Positions 8,536 through 16,938 of a DNA stretch of 64,000 nucleotides are shown piece by piece. Origin of the DNA: Brevibacterium gallinarum (GTDB lineage: Bacteria > Actinomycetota > Actinomycetes > Actinomycetales > Brevibacteriaceae). Each line of letters opens with the position of its first letter. The stretch's first letter is position 1. The notes under the pieces are model-generated. The model worked only from the letters and a program-made list of their open reading frames with translations, did not search any database and had not been told where the DNA came from. The translations under genes were made by a program, and so were the position numbers. Location: the NCBI RefSeq assembly GCF_014836885.1, contig NZ_JACSPY010000005.1, forward strand, positions 62,001-126,000. Reading direction: 5' to 3'.

Positions 8536-9567
8536 TCACCCGGCTTCGTTGAGCGGCGGTAAGTGCGCGCGCCGGTAGGCCGTCGGCGAGGTGCCGAACT
8601 CGGCTTTGAATACCCGGCTGAAGTGCGAGGCGTCCCGCAGCCCCCAGCGCGAGGCGATCGCGAGCACCGTCTGATCGGCCAGCAGCGGGTCGGTCAGGTC
8701 GCGGCGGATGTGCTCGAGCCTCCGGCTGCGGATCCAGGCGGAGACGGTGGTCTCCTGGTTGGAGAAGATCGTGTAGAGGTGGCGCAGCGAGATGTAGTGC
8801 GCCTTCGCGATCGCCGCCGGAGTCAGGTCCTCATCGCCGAGCCGGGCGATGATGTACTCGCGGACCTCCTGCGCGAGGCTGCGGGCGGGGTCGCCGACGG
8901 TGCCGTGCTGCCGGTGCAGCTCCTGGGACAGCATCGTCATGAGCAGGTCGAGGCCGGAGTGGACGAGCCGGGCGGCATGCGTGCCGGCGAGCTGGTCCAT
9001 ATTGCGTGCCAGCTCCCTGAAGAACGGGTTGATGATCCTACCGAGCCCCTCGTCGTGGGCGAAGGCAGTCGCGGTGACCTTGGCGACCTCATCGGGCGGC
9101 AGATCGCTGAGCTCATGGGGGAAGAGCACGACGAGCGCCCGGTTCGGTTCGGGGAAGTGCAGCCGGTAGGGCCGGTGGGTGTCGTAGATCGCCAGGTCCC
9201 CGGGCCTCAGCGTGGCGGTGCGGCCGTCCTGTTCGAGGATCGCCTGGCCGGACAGCTGCAGGCTGATCTTGTAGAAGCGGGCGTCCTCATCGGAGATGTG
9301 CGCTGCGGTGCGGTGCACGATGTGCGGGGTGGTGGCGAGTTCGAACAGCGCGACGTCCTCGACTGTGGCCTGGAGCAGCTGACCGGAGAACTCGACACCG
9401 CCGGTCGCCTCGATGTCGAGCGGTACGACGGCCTGGCTGATCGATTCCGTCCAGGTGCCCAGGTCAGCCGGTGGGGGAGCAGGCTGACCGCCCCAGGCCT
9501 GACCGTGCGCAGGCGATGCCGCAGCCGTGGAGTCTGCTTGTGGCCGTGGTGTGGGTGCTGCCGCCAT
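8536..9567 (-). CDS. AraC-family transcriptional regulator (AraC-binding-like N-terminal domain)
   Basis: This is a 343-residue DNA-binding regulator. Residues ~60-230 resemble the cupin-like sensing domain found in FeaR/NahR-type AraC regulators (SLQLSGQAILEQDGRTA, GDLAIYDTHRPY). The C-terminal ~100 residues contain the two AraC helix-turn-helix motifs, with the signature ASRWGLRDASHFSRVFKAEF near the end. It is transcribed in the same direction as the aldehyde dehydrogenase and lies upstream of it, and FeaR relatives control aromatic-amine catabolism. The ATG at 9567 is chosen because the frame upstream is unlike protein; the exact start is uncertain. Confidence 0.85.
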   Translation of the reverse strand: MAAAPTPRPQADSTAAASPAHGQAWGGQPAPPPADLGTWTESISQAVVPLDIEATGGVEFSGQLLQATVEDVALFELATTPHIVHRTAAHISDEDARFYKISLQLSGQAILEQDGRTATLRPGDLAIYDTHRPYRLHFPEPNRALVVLFPHELSDLPPDEVAKVTATAFAHDEGLGRIINPFFRELARNMDQLAGTHAARLVHSGLDLLMTMLSQELHRQHGTVGDPARSLAQEVREYIIARLGDEDLTPAAIAKAHYISLRHLYTIFSNQETTVSAWIRSRRLEHIRRDLTDPLLADQTVLAIASRWGLRDASHFSRVFKAEFGTSPTAYRRAHLPPLNEAG

Positions 9568-9668
9568 CGCGCACCTGCCCTCTCCTGTCTCGGATGCCTC
9601 AGAGGTGGTCGGCTCTCTGGACAGCTGTGATACGTGTCTCTCGAGGCTACGCGCGGGCAGGGCCCGAA

Positions 9669-10178
9669 TCAAGAGGATCGTATATGATTCCCCTCCGGCT
9701 GAGCACCCTGCGCGTGCGCTGCCGCACCGGCTGCGGCGGCCGGGCCGATGAGGGCGCGGGCCTGCACCCAGGTGAAGGCGGCGAGCACACAGAACAGCAC
9801 CGCATCGAGGGCGATGTAGATGAGATGCACCGCGCTGCCTGCCTCTGCGGTGCCGGCGAGCACGGCCTCGGTGCGCGCATTCAGCAGCGGGCGCACGAGC
9901 GCGACCTTGACGATCAGCAGCCCGGCGATCGTCGCCAGCAGCGTCCAGGCTGGGCGGATCTGCCGGGTCATGATGACGGCTGAGATGAGCATGAGCGCGA
10001 GGATCCCCTCGACGATGTTCATCGCAGTGAACACGAGCCGCCCGATCCCCAGCCCCAGCGGGATCGTGATCCCGGGGGCCTGGAACTTCAGCGGCGCCTC
10101 GATGAGGTCGATGGCGATGATGAGGCCCAGCCAGATCGCAGGGATGACGAGCCGGGCAGTCAGGGCAGCAGAGCGCAT
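9669..10178 (-). CDS. conserved four-helix membrane protein, function unknown
   Basis: This predicted protein has 169 residues and four hydrophobic segments (around residues 8-25, 45-68, 75-95 and 117-140). The tail is short and Ala/Gly-rich. The first helix is followed by AIDLIEAPLKFQAPG, and the second begins GRLVFTAMN, giving a pattern of buried acidic residues. A TAGACT box ends 6 nt before the ATG (plus-strand 10185-10190), fitting a leaderless transcript. I cannot assign a function. Confidence 0.75.
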   Translation of the reverse strand: MRSAALTARLVIPAIWLGLIIAIDLIEAPLKFQAPGITIPLGLGIGRLVFTAMNIVEGILALMLISAVIMTRQIRPAWTLLATIAGLLIVKVALVRPLLNARTEAVLAGTAEAGSAVHLIYIALDAVLFCVLAAFTWVQARALIGPAAAAGAAAHAQGAQPEGNHIRSS

Positions 10179-10184
10179 GACGGC

Positions 10185-10190
10185 AGTCTA
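10185..10190 (-). promoter_or_regulatory. -10-like box TAGACT, leaderless-type
   Basis: Read on the minus strand, TAGACT ends 6 nt before the ATG at 10178. There is no Shine-Dalgarno sequence. Confidence 0.45.
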
Positions 10191-10229
10191 CGCCCGACCG
10201 GCACCGTCGCCGTCAGCTGACCAGGATGC

Positions 10230-11294
10230 TCAACCGATGATCCCAAAACGGTAGCCGGCGTCCTGGTAGTGTTCGATGATCGCCGGCAGCGCCTGTGTCG
10301 TCAGCTGCTTGTTCTTCGCGTCGTGCATGAGCACGACCTCGACGTTCGGGTTCTTCTCAGCGTCCCGGCGCTGGGCCAGCCGGTCGAGCTGACCGGCCAC
10401 GTCGTGGGGCCTGCGGCTGGCGGGTTCGGCATCGCCGTTGACGGTCGACCAGTCGATCCACGTCGCGCCGCGCTGTGCGAGTGCGGCATCGGCGGCCGTG
10501 ATGTTCTTCCACGACATGTGTCCGCCGGGATACCGGTAGGCCGTCGAGGCGTAGTCCTCGCCGAGCACCCGGCGCACCGCGGCAAGCGCCCGGTCGTAGT
10601 CCCGGCCGATCCGCTCGGCTGATGCGCGTCTGCCGGGATACAGCCGCGTGTAGTCATGCGAGTGCGAGTGGATCGCCACCGCGCTGCCCTGCGCGATGAT
10701 CTCCTGCACGATCGGCGCCGTCGAGTCGTCGATCTGCTTTCCCACCTGGAAGAACGTCGCGTGCACGCCGTGATCGCGCAGCACCGTGAGGTTCTTCGGC
10801 GTCTGTGCCGTCGGCCCGTCATCGAAGGTGAGGAACACGATCTTCTCATCCGGGTAGCCCGCCGCGGTGCTGCCCTCGCGCAGCCATGTGCTGACCTCGG
10901 CGGCGGGGTAGGCGTAGTCCTCGGCGGCTGCGGCATACGCCTTGCCCGGTGCCACGCCCGAGGCGGTGGGCGCCTTCTCGCTCAGCTCACCCGGCGGCCG
11001 GGTCGGGGTCTCCTGCGGGGCGGTGGTCTCAGGCTGCGGACCTGAGTCCGGCTGCTTCCCAGCTGCGTCGCCGAGGCGAGCCTCCGGTGCGGTCTCCCGG
11101 CTCGACTCGCGGCCGTCGGCAGTGGAGTGCGAGGCCGGCTGGGCCCGGTGCGTCTCGGCGTAACCGGCTGAGGCGGTGCGAGTCGACTGCGTGTCATGCA
11201 GCAGGGTGTGGGCGGCGGCCGGTGCGACGGTCAGAGCGCCGAGCCCGACGGCGGTGCAGGCAGCCAGAGTCGCCAGTGGCTGACGCGAAGTCAT
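10230..11294 (-). CDS. secreted polysaccharide deacetylase (NodB domain)
   Basis: Exported 354-residue carbohydrate esterase family 4 protein, expected to N-deacetylate peptidoglycan or another cell-wall glycan. A signal peptide covers residues 1-28, followed by a ~100-residue Pro/Ser/Thr-rich disordered linker and then the NodB domain. Motif 1 is TFDDGP, with both metal/catalytic aspartates. Motif 2 is HSHSHDY and motif 3 is YRYPGGHMSW. The start at 11294 has GGAAGGAC upstream. The linker (PTASGVAPG at 10.95 kb) contains a one-mismatch copy of the interspersed 14-bp word. It is divergent from the VWA protein, another surface protein. Confidence 0.9.
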   Translation of the reverse strand: MTSRQPLATLAACTAVGLGALTVAPAAAHTLLHDTQSTRTASAGYAETHRAQPASHSTADGRESSRETAPEARLGDAAGKQPDSGPQPETTAPQETPTRPPGELSEKAPTASGVAPGKAYAAAAEDYAYPAAEVSTWLREGSTAAGYPDEKIVFLTFDDGPTAQTPKNLTVLRDHGVHATFFQVGKQIDDSTAPIVQEIIAQGSAVAIHSHSHDYTRLYPGRRASAERIGRDYDRALAAVRRVLGEDYASTAYRYPGGHMSWKNITAADAALAQRGATWIDWSTVNGDAEPASRRPHDVAGQLDRLAQRRDAEKNPNVEVVLMHDAKNKQLTTQALPAIIEHYQDAGYRFGIIG

Positions 11295-11609
11295 GGGGGA
11301 AGTCCTTCCGCGGTTGCGTTCTTCTCCGCATTCAACTCCCGATCCGCCCCGATTGCGAGGACCCAGGCCGATCACGCAGCGACTTTCCGCCCGATGCCCC
11401 GAACCGGTCCATCGGGGCCGTGGCCATCGGGGCCCGATCGCGGTCATCGGGGCTTCACCACAGTGTCACGAGATTGCCACACGGGTGCGCTGTTCGATCA
11501 CCTGAGCGTGCAGTGGGGCAGGGTACATTGGCTCCCAACCGCACATCCTGTGCCCGCCCGGCATCGCTGCCGGCAGCCCACAGGCCATGACCGAGACGAA
11601 GGACATCCG
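11295..11609. other. 315-bp divergent promoter region
   Basis: It separates the deacetylase (minus) and VWA (plus) genes. A TACATT box at 11524-11529 could be the -10 of the VWA promoter, giving a leader of about 75 nt. Three copies of CATCGGGGC occur near 11409-11455. No gene is supported. Confidence 0.35.
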
Positions 11610-13718
11610 ATGAGACTGCCCACTCGCATCGCAGCCGCACTCGCCGCATGCGCTCTGACGCTGAGCATCCCGACCGTCGGCTCCGCTGCCACCACCCTCG
11701 ACCGCGCCGCCGACGCGACCGCTGCCGAGGCGGCCACCGGTGCGACCGCTGCCGAGGCGGCCACCGCCTCGGGCGCGGACACTCCAGCGGCTGGCCCGCT
11801 CGCCGATCCCGCCACCGCCGGCGGCTCGACTGCCGGCAGCAGCGGCGGCAGCCAGCCGATCATGCTCATCATCGACGGTTCGGGCTCGATGAAGGCCGCC
11901 GACGTCGACGACGAGGGCACCACCCGGATGGACGCGGCGAAGGATGCGGCCAAGGACGTCATCGACAACCTCAACGCCAACGCCCAGGTCGGCCTGACCG
12001 CCTACGGCATGAACACCGGCAGCTCTGATGCGGAGAAGGCCGCCGGCTGCAAGGACATCGAGGTGCTCTCCCCGGTCGGGCCGATCGACGCCGATGGGCT
12101 GAAGAAGCAGGTCGATTCGATCACGGCCTCCGGCTACACACCGATCGGCGAAGCGCTGAAGAAGGCCGCCGCCGAACTGCCCGGCGACGGATCCGGCGGC
12201 ATCGTGCTGCTGTCCGACGGTGAGGACACCTGCGCCCCACCGCCGCCGTGCGACGTGGCCAAGGAGCTCGTCGCGGACGGCGTCGACCTCAAGATCCACA
12301 CCGTGGGCCTGCGTGTCGACGAGAAGGCCCGCAAGGAGCTCACCTGCATCGCCGACGAGACACACGGCACCTACGCTGATGCTGAGGACACCACCAGCCT
12401 GCAGGCGTCGATGCAGGCCGCCGCGCGTGCCGCGCTGACCGGCTACGAGGCCCAGGGCACCCCGATCACCGGCGGTGAGGACCGCGCGTCCGCCGTCGAC
12501 ATCCAGCCCGGCCAGTACCTCGACAGCCTGCCGACGGCCACCGGCAAGATCACCGAGTCGACCGGGATGCGCAGCTACAAGTTCCATCTCGACGAAGGCC
12601 AGCGCGGACTGCTGTCAGCGACGATGGTCCAGCCGTGGTCAGATTCGGGACTGATCGACTACGACGCAGTGAAGCTGGTCGTCAGCCCTGCGCAGGAGGA
12701 GAACTGCAGTCGCAACGACACGACACTGGCCAACGCGATGAACCTCGGCGATCTGCCGCCGAGCGCTTTCGTCGACACCGGCGCGATCGGCTCGGACAAC
12801 GCCCGCGTCGAAGGCTCGAGGTGCTTCACCGAGGCCGGGGACTACATCGTCACCGTCGAGCGCAGCGGCGGCAGCGACCAGACCAAGGACACACCGTTCC
12901 CACTTGAGCTCAACCTCGTCGTCCAGCCCGGGACCGATCCCGGTGACTTCCCGGAGCCTGCGACCGGCCCGGAGCAGCTCGACTTCCTGCCCGCACCCGG
13001 CGATCAGGCGAGCCCGCTCGGCGGCGGCACCTCCTTCGGCACCGCCCCGGAGCTCAAGGACCCGGTGGTGACCTCGAGCATCAACGTCGGTGAGGTGCAG
13101 TACTTCAAGGTGCCGGTCAAGTACGGCCAGCAGATCCGGGTGCGCGCCGACTTCGAGGTCCCCGGCAAGGACAAGGCGATGACGGGCAACCCGAACCTGT
13201 GGATCCTCAACCCGCTGCGCCAGCAGGTCACCTCGGTGCGTCCCGGTGAACCGGGTGCACATGACTTCGACAACCAGGAGGACATCCTCGGCAAGGACGG
13301 CCACGCCTATGCCAGCAGCCGGGAGGCCACGGTGATGGCGCTCAACTCCGCGGTGCCGGTCAGCCCGCGCAACCTCGACGGCGAAGACGACCCGAAGTTC
13401 AAGACCTCACCGGCGAGCTTCGACGGGTTCTACTACTTCGCGTTCAGCTATTCCGATATCCACGGCGGGTCCTTCGGCACACCGGGGGAGTACACGCTGA
13501 GCTGGGATGTCGTCGGCGAACCGACCGACGGCCCGGGTGCTGAAGGCGCAGGGGATACCGGTGATGAGGGCGACGATCAGGCTGCCGGCGGCGACCAGTC
13601 GGTGCTCATGAGCGCACTCAAGTGGGGCGGCATCGCCCTCGGCGCGATCGTGCTCATCGGCGCGGTGCTCGTCGCGATCCTGCTGCTGCGCACCCGCCGC
13701 GCACGCATCGGCAGCTGA
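11610..13718 (+). CDS. exported VWA-domain protein with C-terminal membrane anchor
   Basis: Predicted cell-surface protein of 702 residues. A signal peptide (MRLPTRIAAALAACALTL...) is followed by an Ala/Thr-rich linker and a von Willebrand A domain. The MIDAS motif DGSGSMKA (near residue 90) lacks none of the DxSxS ligands, and the later LSDGEDTC is typical of Ca-activated-chloride-channel-like VWA proteins. The C-terminal half is predicted beta-rich and ends in a single transmembrane helix plus RTRRARIGS. AAGGA lies 6 nt before the chosen ATG. Role is unknown; VWA surface proteins usually mediate adhesion or complex assembly. The linker holds an exact copy of the 14-bp word (11765-11778). 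Confidence 0.88.
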   Translation: MRLPTRIAAALAACALTLSIPTVGSAATTLDRAADATAAEAATGATAAEAATASGADTPAAGPLADPATAGGSTAGSSGGSQPIMLIIDGSGSMKAADVDDEGTTRMDAAKDAAKDVIDNLNANAQVGLTAYGMNTGSSDAEKAAGCKDIEVLSPVGPIDADGLKKQVDSITASGYTPIGEALKKAAAELPGDGSGGIVLLSDGEDTCAPPPPCDVAKELVADGVDLKIHTVGLRVDEKARKELTCIADETHGTYADAEDTTSLQASMQAAARAALTGYEAQGTPITGGEDRASAVDIQPGQYLDSLPTATGKITESTGMRSYKFHLDEGQRGLLSATMVQPWSDSGLIDYDAVKLVVSPAQEENCSRNDTTLANAMNLGDLPPSAFVDTGAIGSDNARVEGSRCFTEAGDYIVTVERSGGSDQTKDTPFPLELNLVVQPGTDPGDFPEPATGPEQLDFLPAPGDQASPLGGGTSFGTAPELKDPVVTSSINVGEVQYFKVPVKYGQQIRVRADFEVPGKDKAMTGNPNLWILNPLRQQVTSVRPGEPGAHDFDNQEDILGKDGHAYASSREATVMALNSAVPVSPRNLDGEDDPKFKTSPASFDGFYYFAFSYSDIHGGSFGTPGEYTLSWDVVGEPTDGPGAEGAGDTGDEGDDQAAGGDQSVLMSALKWGGIALGAIVLIGAVLVAILLLRTRRARIGS

Positions 13719-13732
13719 CATGCACCGTGGGC

Positions 13733-13771
13733 AACCGCTTCGGGACCGGATGATCCGCGCCCGAGGCGGTT
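13733..13771. terminator. inverted-repeat hairpin built from the interspersed word
   Basis: The arms AACCGCTTCGGG (13733-13744) and CCCGAGGCGGTT (13760-13771) pair over 12 positions with one G-U. They sit between two convergent genes (VWA plus, GNAT minus). There is no T-run, so a bidirectional termination role is inference. Confidence 0.4.
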
Positions 13772-13851
13772 CCTGCGTTTCGCCCGCTGGTGCGGCGGCC
13801 GCGTGGTGCGGTGATGGGTTGGTGCGGTGACCGGGTGGCCGGATTCTCAGG

Positions 13852-14403
13852 TCACTGGGTGCCGCGGGTCATCCGGATCTCAGCCAGGTCATCAGCGGCC
13901 TCATCGACCTTGCGGGCGCCGTCAGGTGCGAAGCCGTTGCGGGCGTAGAAGCCGCGGGCGCGCGGATTGTCCTCGGCCACCCACAGTGTGGCCGGCTCAG
14001 TGCCGATCGCCGCATCCAGAAGCGCCTGGCCGAGACCGGTCCCGTAGTGGCTGCTGAGGATGTACAGCGCCCACAGCTCGAGGCCGGTGCAGTCGTCATC
14101 GCGGGTCTCACCGACGGTCGCGAACCCGATGACATCGGCATTCGACCGCAGGTCCGGCGCGGTGACCGGGGCGCCGGCATCTGTGCGAACGGCCAGGCGC
14201 GTGCGCGCACATGACTCCGGCTGCGTCAGCCGCTGTGCCCACTGCTCGGTGCGGGTGGCCAGCACCGCATCGTCGTAGAAGCGCTCATCCAGCAGGTGGC
14301 CGTAGGCCTCCCGCCACCCCTCGACGTGCACGCGGGCAATCGCAGCCCCGAGCTCCACGTCGGGCTGCGGACTGGCTTCCGGGGTGATGATGGCAAACGG
14401 CAT
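13852..14403 (-). CDS. GNAT-family N-acetyltransferase
   Basis: 183-residue acetyltransferase using acetyl-CoA; acceptor unknown. Hallmarks are the beta4 strand ELWALYILSSHYGTGLGQALLD (acetyl-CoA pyrophosphate-binding loop, residues ~110-131). The C-terminal LWVAEDNPRARGFYARNGF is the typical GNAT end motif. A TAGGGT box ends 6 nt before the ATG on the minus strand, and the gene shares a very short divergent promoter region with the cupin gene. Confidence 0.88.
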   Translation of the reverse strand: MPFAIITPEASPQPDVELGAAIARVHVEGWREAYGHLLDERFYDDAVLATRTEQWAQRLTQPESCARTRLAVRTDAGAPVTAPDLRSNADVIGFATVGETRDDDCTGLELWALYILSSHYGTGLGQALLDAAIGTEPATLWVAEDNPRARGFYARNGFAPDGARKVDEAADDLAEIRMTRGTQ

Positions 14404-14409
14404 GACAGC

Positions 14410-14415
14410 ACCCTA
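14410..14415 (-). promoter_or_regulatory. -10-like box TAGGGT (minus strand), leaderless-type
   Basis: It lies 6 nt before the GNAT start and 21 bp from the opposing TAGACT box of the cupin gene, so the two divergent promoters overlap. Confidence 0.4.
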
Positions 14416-14436
14416 GAGGAGGGGTAGTGGCTCGTC

Positions 14437-14442
14437 TAGACT
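14437..14442 (+). promoter_or_regulatory. -10-like box TAGACT, leaderless-type
   Basis: Exactly 7 nt separate TAGACT from the cupin ATG at 14450. No ribosome-binding site is visible. Confidence 0.5.
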
Positions 14443-14449
14443 CAGAGAC

Positions 14450-14791
14450 ATGTCCTTCTCGATCATCGACGTCGGCAACGAGCTGCTCGAACGCGCCGCC
14501 GACGAGCCGACGAAGCTGGCGACCAAACGGATCCCCTCGGACAATGCCGCGATCGTGCGCATCCTCATCGCGATGCGCACCGGCGCGCAGCTGTCCGATC
14601 ATCCGAACCCTGGTGAGGCAGTCATCACGATCCACCGCGGAGCTGCCACCCTGACCGGCGAATCCGGTGAGGCGATCGCGCTCGACTCCGGCGAGACCGC
14701 CGACATCCCGCAGGAGACCCATCGGCTCGATGCCGACCGTGACACGATCGCCGTGCTCACCCTCATCCACCGCAGCCGCCTGCAGTCCTGA
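14450..14791 (+). CDS. small cupin-fold protein
   Basis: This 113-residue single-domain cupin has the glycine/proline pattern of cupin motif 1 (HPNPGEAVITIHRG, residues ~45-58) and motif 2 (LDSGETADIPQETHRLDA). Histidines in both motifs could bind a metal. Small cupins of this sort may act as enzymes or ligand sensors; neither can be chosen from sequence. It is probably leaderless and diverges from the GNAT gene. Confidence 0.75.
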   Translation: MSFSIIDVGNELLERAADEPTKLATKRIPSDNAAIVRILIAMRTGAQLSDHPNPGEAVITIHRGAATLTGESGEAIALDSGETADIPQETHRLDADRDTIAVLTLIHRSRLQS

Positions 14792-14953
14792 ACGGCCGCC
14801 GGGCGCCGGCCAGCGCGCCGGCTCGCAGGGTGACCCGGCTGGGTGATCTGGCTGGTCATCTGCCGGTCAGCGGATCAGCGGATCCTGTCAATCCGCTCCA
14901 GGAGACCACCAGGTCCCTTGTCCTCACCGCGCATAGACGGCAGAGTGGGGACT

Positions 14954-15424
14954 ATGACTGAGAATGCGACACAGCTGACCGTGACCCGCACCATCGACGC
15001 GCCGGCCAAGGAGATCTTCGACCTCCTCAGCCTGCCGGAGCGTCACCGTGAGTTCGACGGCTCGAACACCGTGCGCTCCGATGAGAAGTCCGACCGCATC
15101 CAGGCAGTCGGCGACGTGTTCGTCATGAACATGCACGCCGAGCACATGGGCGGGGACTACCAGATGTACAACCACGTCACCGCCTTCGACCGCGACAAGA
15201 TGATCGGCTGGCAGCCGGCTCAGGAGAAGAACAAGGACAACCCGGCCGGCTGGGAGTGGCTGTACGAGCTGCGCCCGCTCAGTGCTGATTCGACCGAGGT
15301 GACGCTCACCTACGACTGGTCGAAGGTCGAGGACGAGAAGCTCGCCTCGATCTTCCCGGCCTTCGACGCTGACGTCCTCGACGAGTCCCTCAACCAGCTC
15401 GCCGCCGCCGTCTCCGGAAGCTGA
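14954..15424 (+). CDS. SRPBCC-family (START/Bet v1-like) protein
   Basis: 156-residue single-domain helix-grip protein with a hydrophobic ligand cavity. The N-terminal VTRTIDAPAKEIFDLLSLPERHREFDGS is the classic first strand and helix of the polyketide-cyclase/dehydrase group. The C-terminal LDESLNQLAAAV is the long closing helix. Ligand and function are unknown. The ATG at 14954 is preferred over upstream starts that encode non-conserved sequence. Confidence 0.82.
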   Translation: MTENATQLTVTRTIDAPAKEIFDLLSLPERHREFDGSNTVRSDEKSDRIQAVGDVFVMNMHAEHMGGDYQMYNHVTAFDRDKMIGWQPAQEKNKDNPAGWEWLYELRPLSADSTEVTLTYDWSKVEDEKLASIFPAFDADVLDESLNQLAAAVSGS

Positions 15425-15460
15425 GCCACCGCCTCGGGAACGGAAGCTCCCACGACACGA

Positions 15461-15498
15461 GATCGCCCGGTCGCTGTCAGCGCAGCGACCGGGCGATC
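15461..15498. terminator. bidirectional hairpin terminator, 16-bp stem
   Basis: Arms 15461-15476 and 15483-15498 (GATCGCCCGG... and its complement) are perfect complements with a 6-nt loop. They lie between the convergent SRPBCC and PepSY genes. Confidence 0.75.
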
Positions 15499-15569
15499 GT
15501 CATGCAGGGGCGGCCTCGCAGCCTCACAGCCGCACGGGCTCACAGCCTCACAGCCGTACGGGCTGCCGA

Positions 15570-16178
15570 TCAGTCCTTGGTGACCTCACCGGTATCGGCA
15601 TTGACGGTGACCTCTTCTGAGTCGCCGTTCTGCTCGATGTCGAACTGGAACTCCTTGCGGTTGTCGTCCCACTCGTACTTCCAGTCCTTGATGCGGCCCT
15701 CGCGCTTCTCCAGCGCCTTGTCCTTGGCCTCATCGAAGGTCATCGGGTCGTTGAGGTCGATGGCCTGCTCGTCGTCGTTCGTCGACTCCTGCTCGGACTT
15801 GAGGATCTCGCCGTTGTCGGCGTTGATCTCGTACGTGTGGTCCTGCCCGTCGACGAGCGTCTTGACCGTCCACGTCCAGGCGCTGTGGTCGTCTTCGTAC
15901 TCGATCTCGATCGCGTGGACGATGCCCTCGCCAGCTTCCTTCGCGGCGATGTCGATCGCGTCCTGCGCGGTGGTGGAGAACTCATGGTCGGCTAGGTCGA
16001 CGTCCTTGGCGGTGCCGTCACCGGAACCGGATCCGCCGTCAGAGCCGCCGCCGTTCGTCTCCTGTGCTGCCGACTCCTGTGTCGGGCTGTCCTCTGTGGT
16101 GTTGTCGTCCCCATTGGAGCAGCCGGCCAGTGCGACGGCGACGGAGACTGCTGCGATTCCTGCCAGAACTCTGCGCAT
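15570..16178 (-). CDS. PepSY-domain lipoprotein
   Basis: 202-residue exported lipoprotein. The signal peptide ends in a lipobox LAGC (Cys ~20), followed by a Ser/Gly/Asp-rich spacer. Two PepSY-type repeats follow, each with the beta pattern ...YEINADNGEIL and ...VTVNADTGEVT. PepSY domains are proposed inhibitors or modulators of extracytoplasmic proteases. It is strongly acidic and monocistronic, facing a terminator at its 3' side. Confidence 0.85.
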   Translation of the reverse strand: MRRVLAGIAAVSVAVALAGCSNGDDNTTEDSPTQESAAQETNGGGSDGGSGSGDGTAKDVDLADHEFSTTAQDAIDIAAKEAGEGIVHAIEIEYEDDHSAWTWTVKTLVDGQDHTYEINADNGEILKSEQESTNDDEQAIDLNDPMTFDEAKDKALEKREGRIKDWKYEWDDNRKEFQFDIEQNGDSEEVTVNADTGEVTKD

Positions 16179-16276
16179 CGTTCTCTCCCTTCATCTGGTG
16201 AGCCTGACATTGCCACTGCGGCCACAAGGCGCCTTGCATCTTCGGTGTCGCTGGCGCCGTGTGACCGCAGCGTGTG

Positions 16277-16813
16277 TCACTTCTCGAGGGCCTCGATGAG
16301 CGCGGCGTTGAAGACCTCCAGATCACCGGGATTGCGAGAGGTGATGAGGTTGCCGTCGACGACGAGCTCGGAGTCCTCCCAGGTCGCCCCGGCATTCTGC
16401 ATATCGACCTTGACCGCCTCGTACGAGGTCAGCCTCCGTCCCTTGGCCAGGCCGGTCTGGGCGAGGATCCAGGGGGCGTGGCAGATGGCAGCGACAGGCT
16501 TGCCGGCTGCGAAGAATGCCTCGACGAGTGCGCAGGCATCGGCATCGAGGCGCAGTGAGTCGGCGTTGAGCGTGCCGCCGGGCAGCACGAGCATGTCGTA
16601 GTCATCGGCCTTGGCATCGGCGACCGGGACGTCGACGTCGAAGACCTCGGCGTGCTCCCAGTCGCCCTCCATCGCCTGCAGGGTGCCTTCGCTGGGGGAC
16701 ACGATGAATGTCTGTGCGCCGGCCTCGTTGAGCGCCGTGCGCGGGCTGGTGAGTTCGATCTGCTCGACGCCGCGCGTGAGCAGGAATGCAACCTTCTTGT
16801 CGGACAGGGCCAT
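16277..16813 (-). CDS. DJ-1/PfpI-family protein
   Basis: 178-residue class I glutamine amidotransferase-like protein of the PfpI/YhbO type. The nucleophile elbow AICHAPWIL contains the conserved Cys-His at about residues 108-109. VLPGGTLNAD precedes it, and an N-terminal Glu lies in GVEQIELTSP. PfpI-type proteins are described as intracellular proteases, chaperones or glyoxal-adduct deglycases; which applies is open. The start has GGAAGGAG 5 nt upstream. Confidence 0.9.
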   Translation of the reverse strand: MALSDKKVAFLLTRGVEQIELTSPRTALNEAGAQTFIVSPSEGTLQAMEGDWEHAEVFDVDVPVADAKADDYDMLVLPGGTLNADSLRLDADACALVEAFFAAGKPVAAICHAPWILAQTGLAKGRRLTSYEAVKVDMQNAGATWEDSELVVDGNLITSRNPGDLEVFNAALIEALEK

Positions 16814-16938
16814 GATGCTCCTTCCATCGGGTGTGCGGTCCACATCTGCACAAACGACACAGCCCAGGTGAGTATTCCGTGCCCGAGGCGGTGGCGGGCT
16901 CCCGTGCCCGAGGCGGCGGTGGGCCTGCGGCGGCCGGA

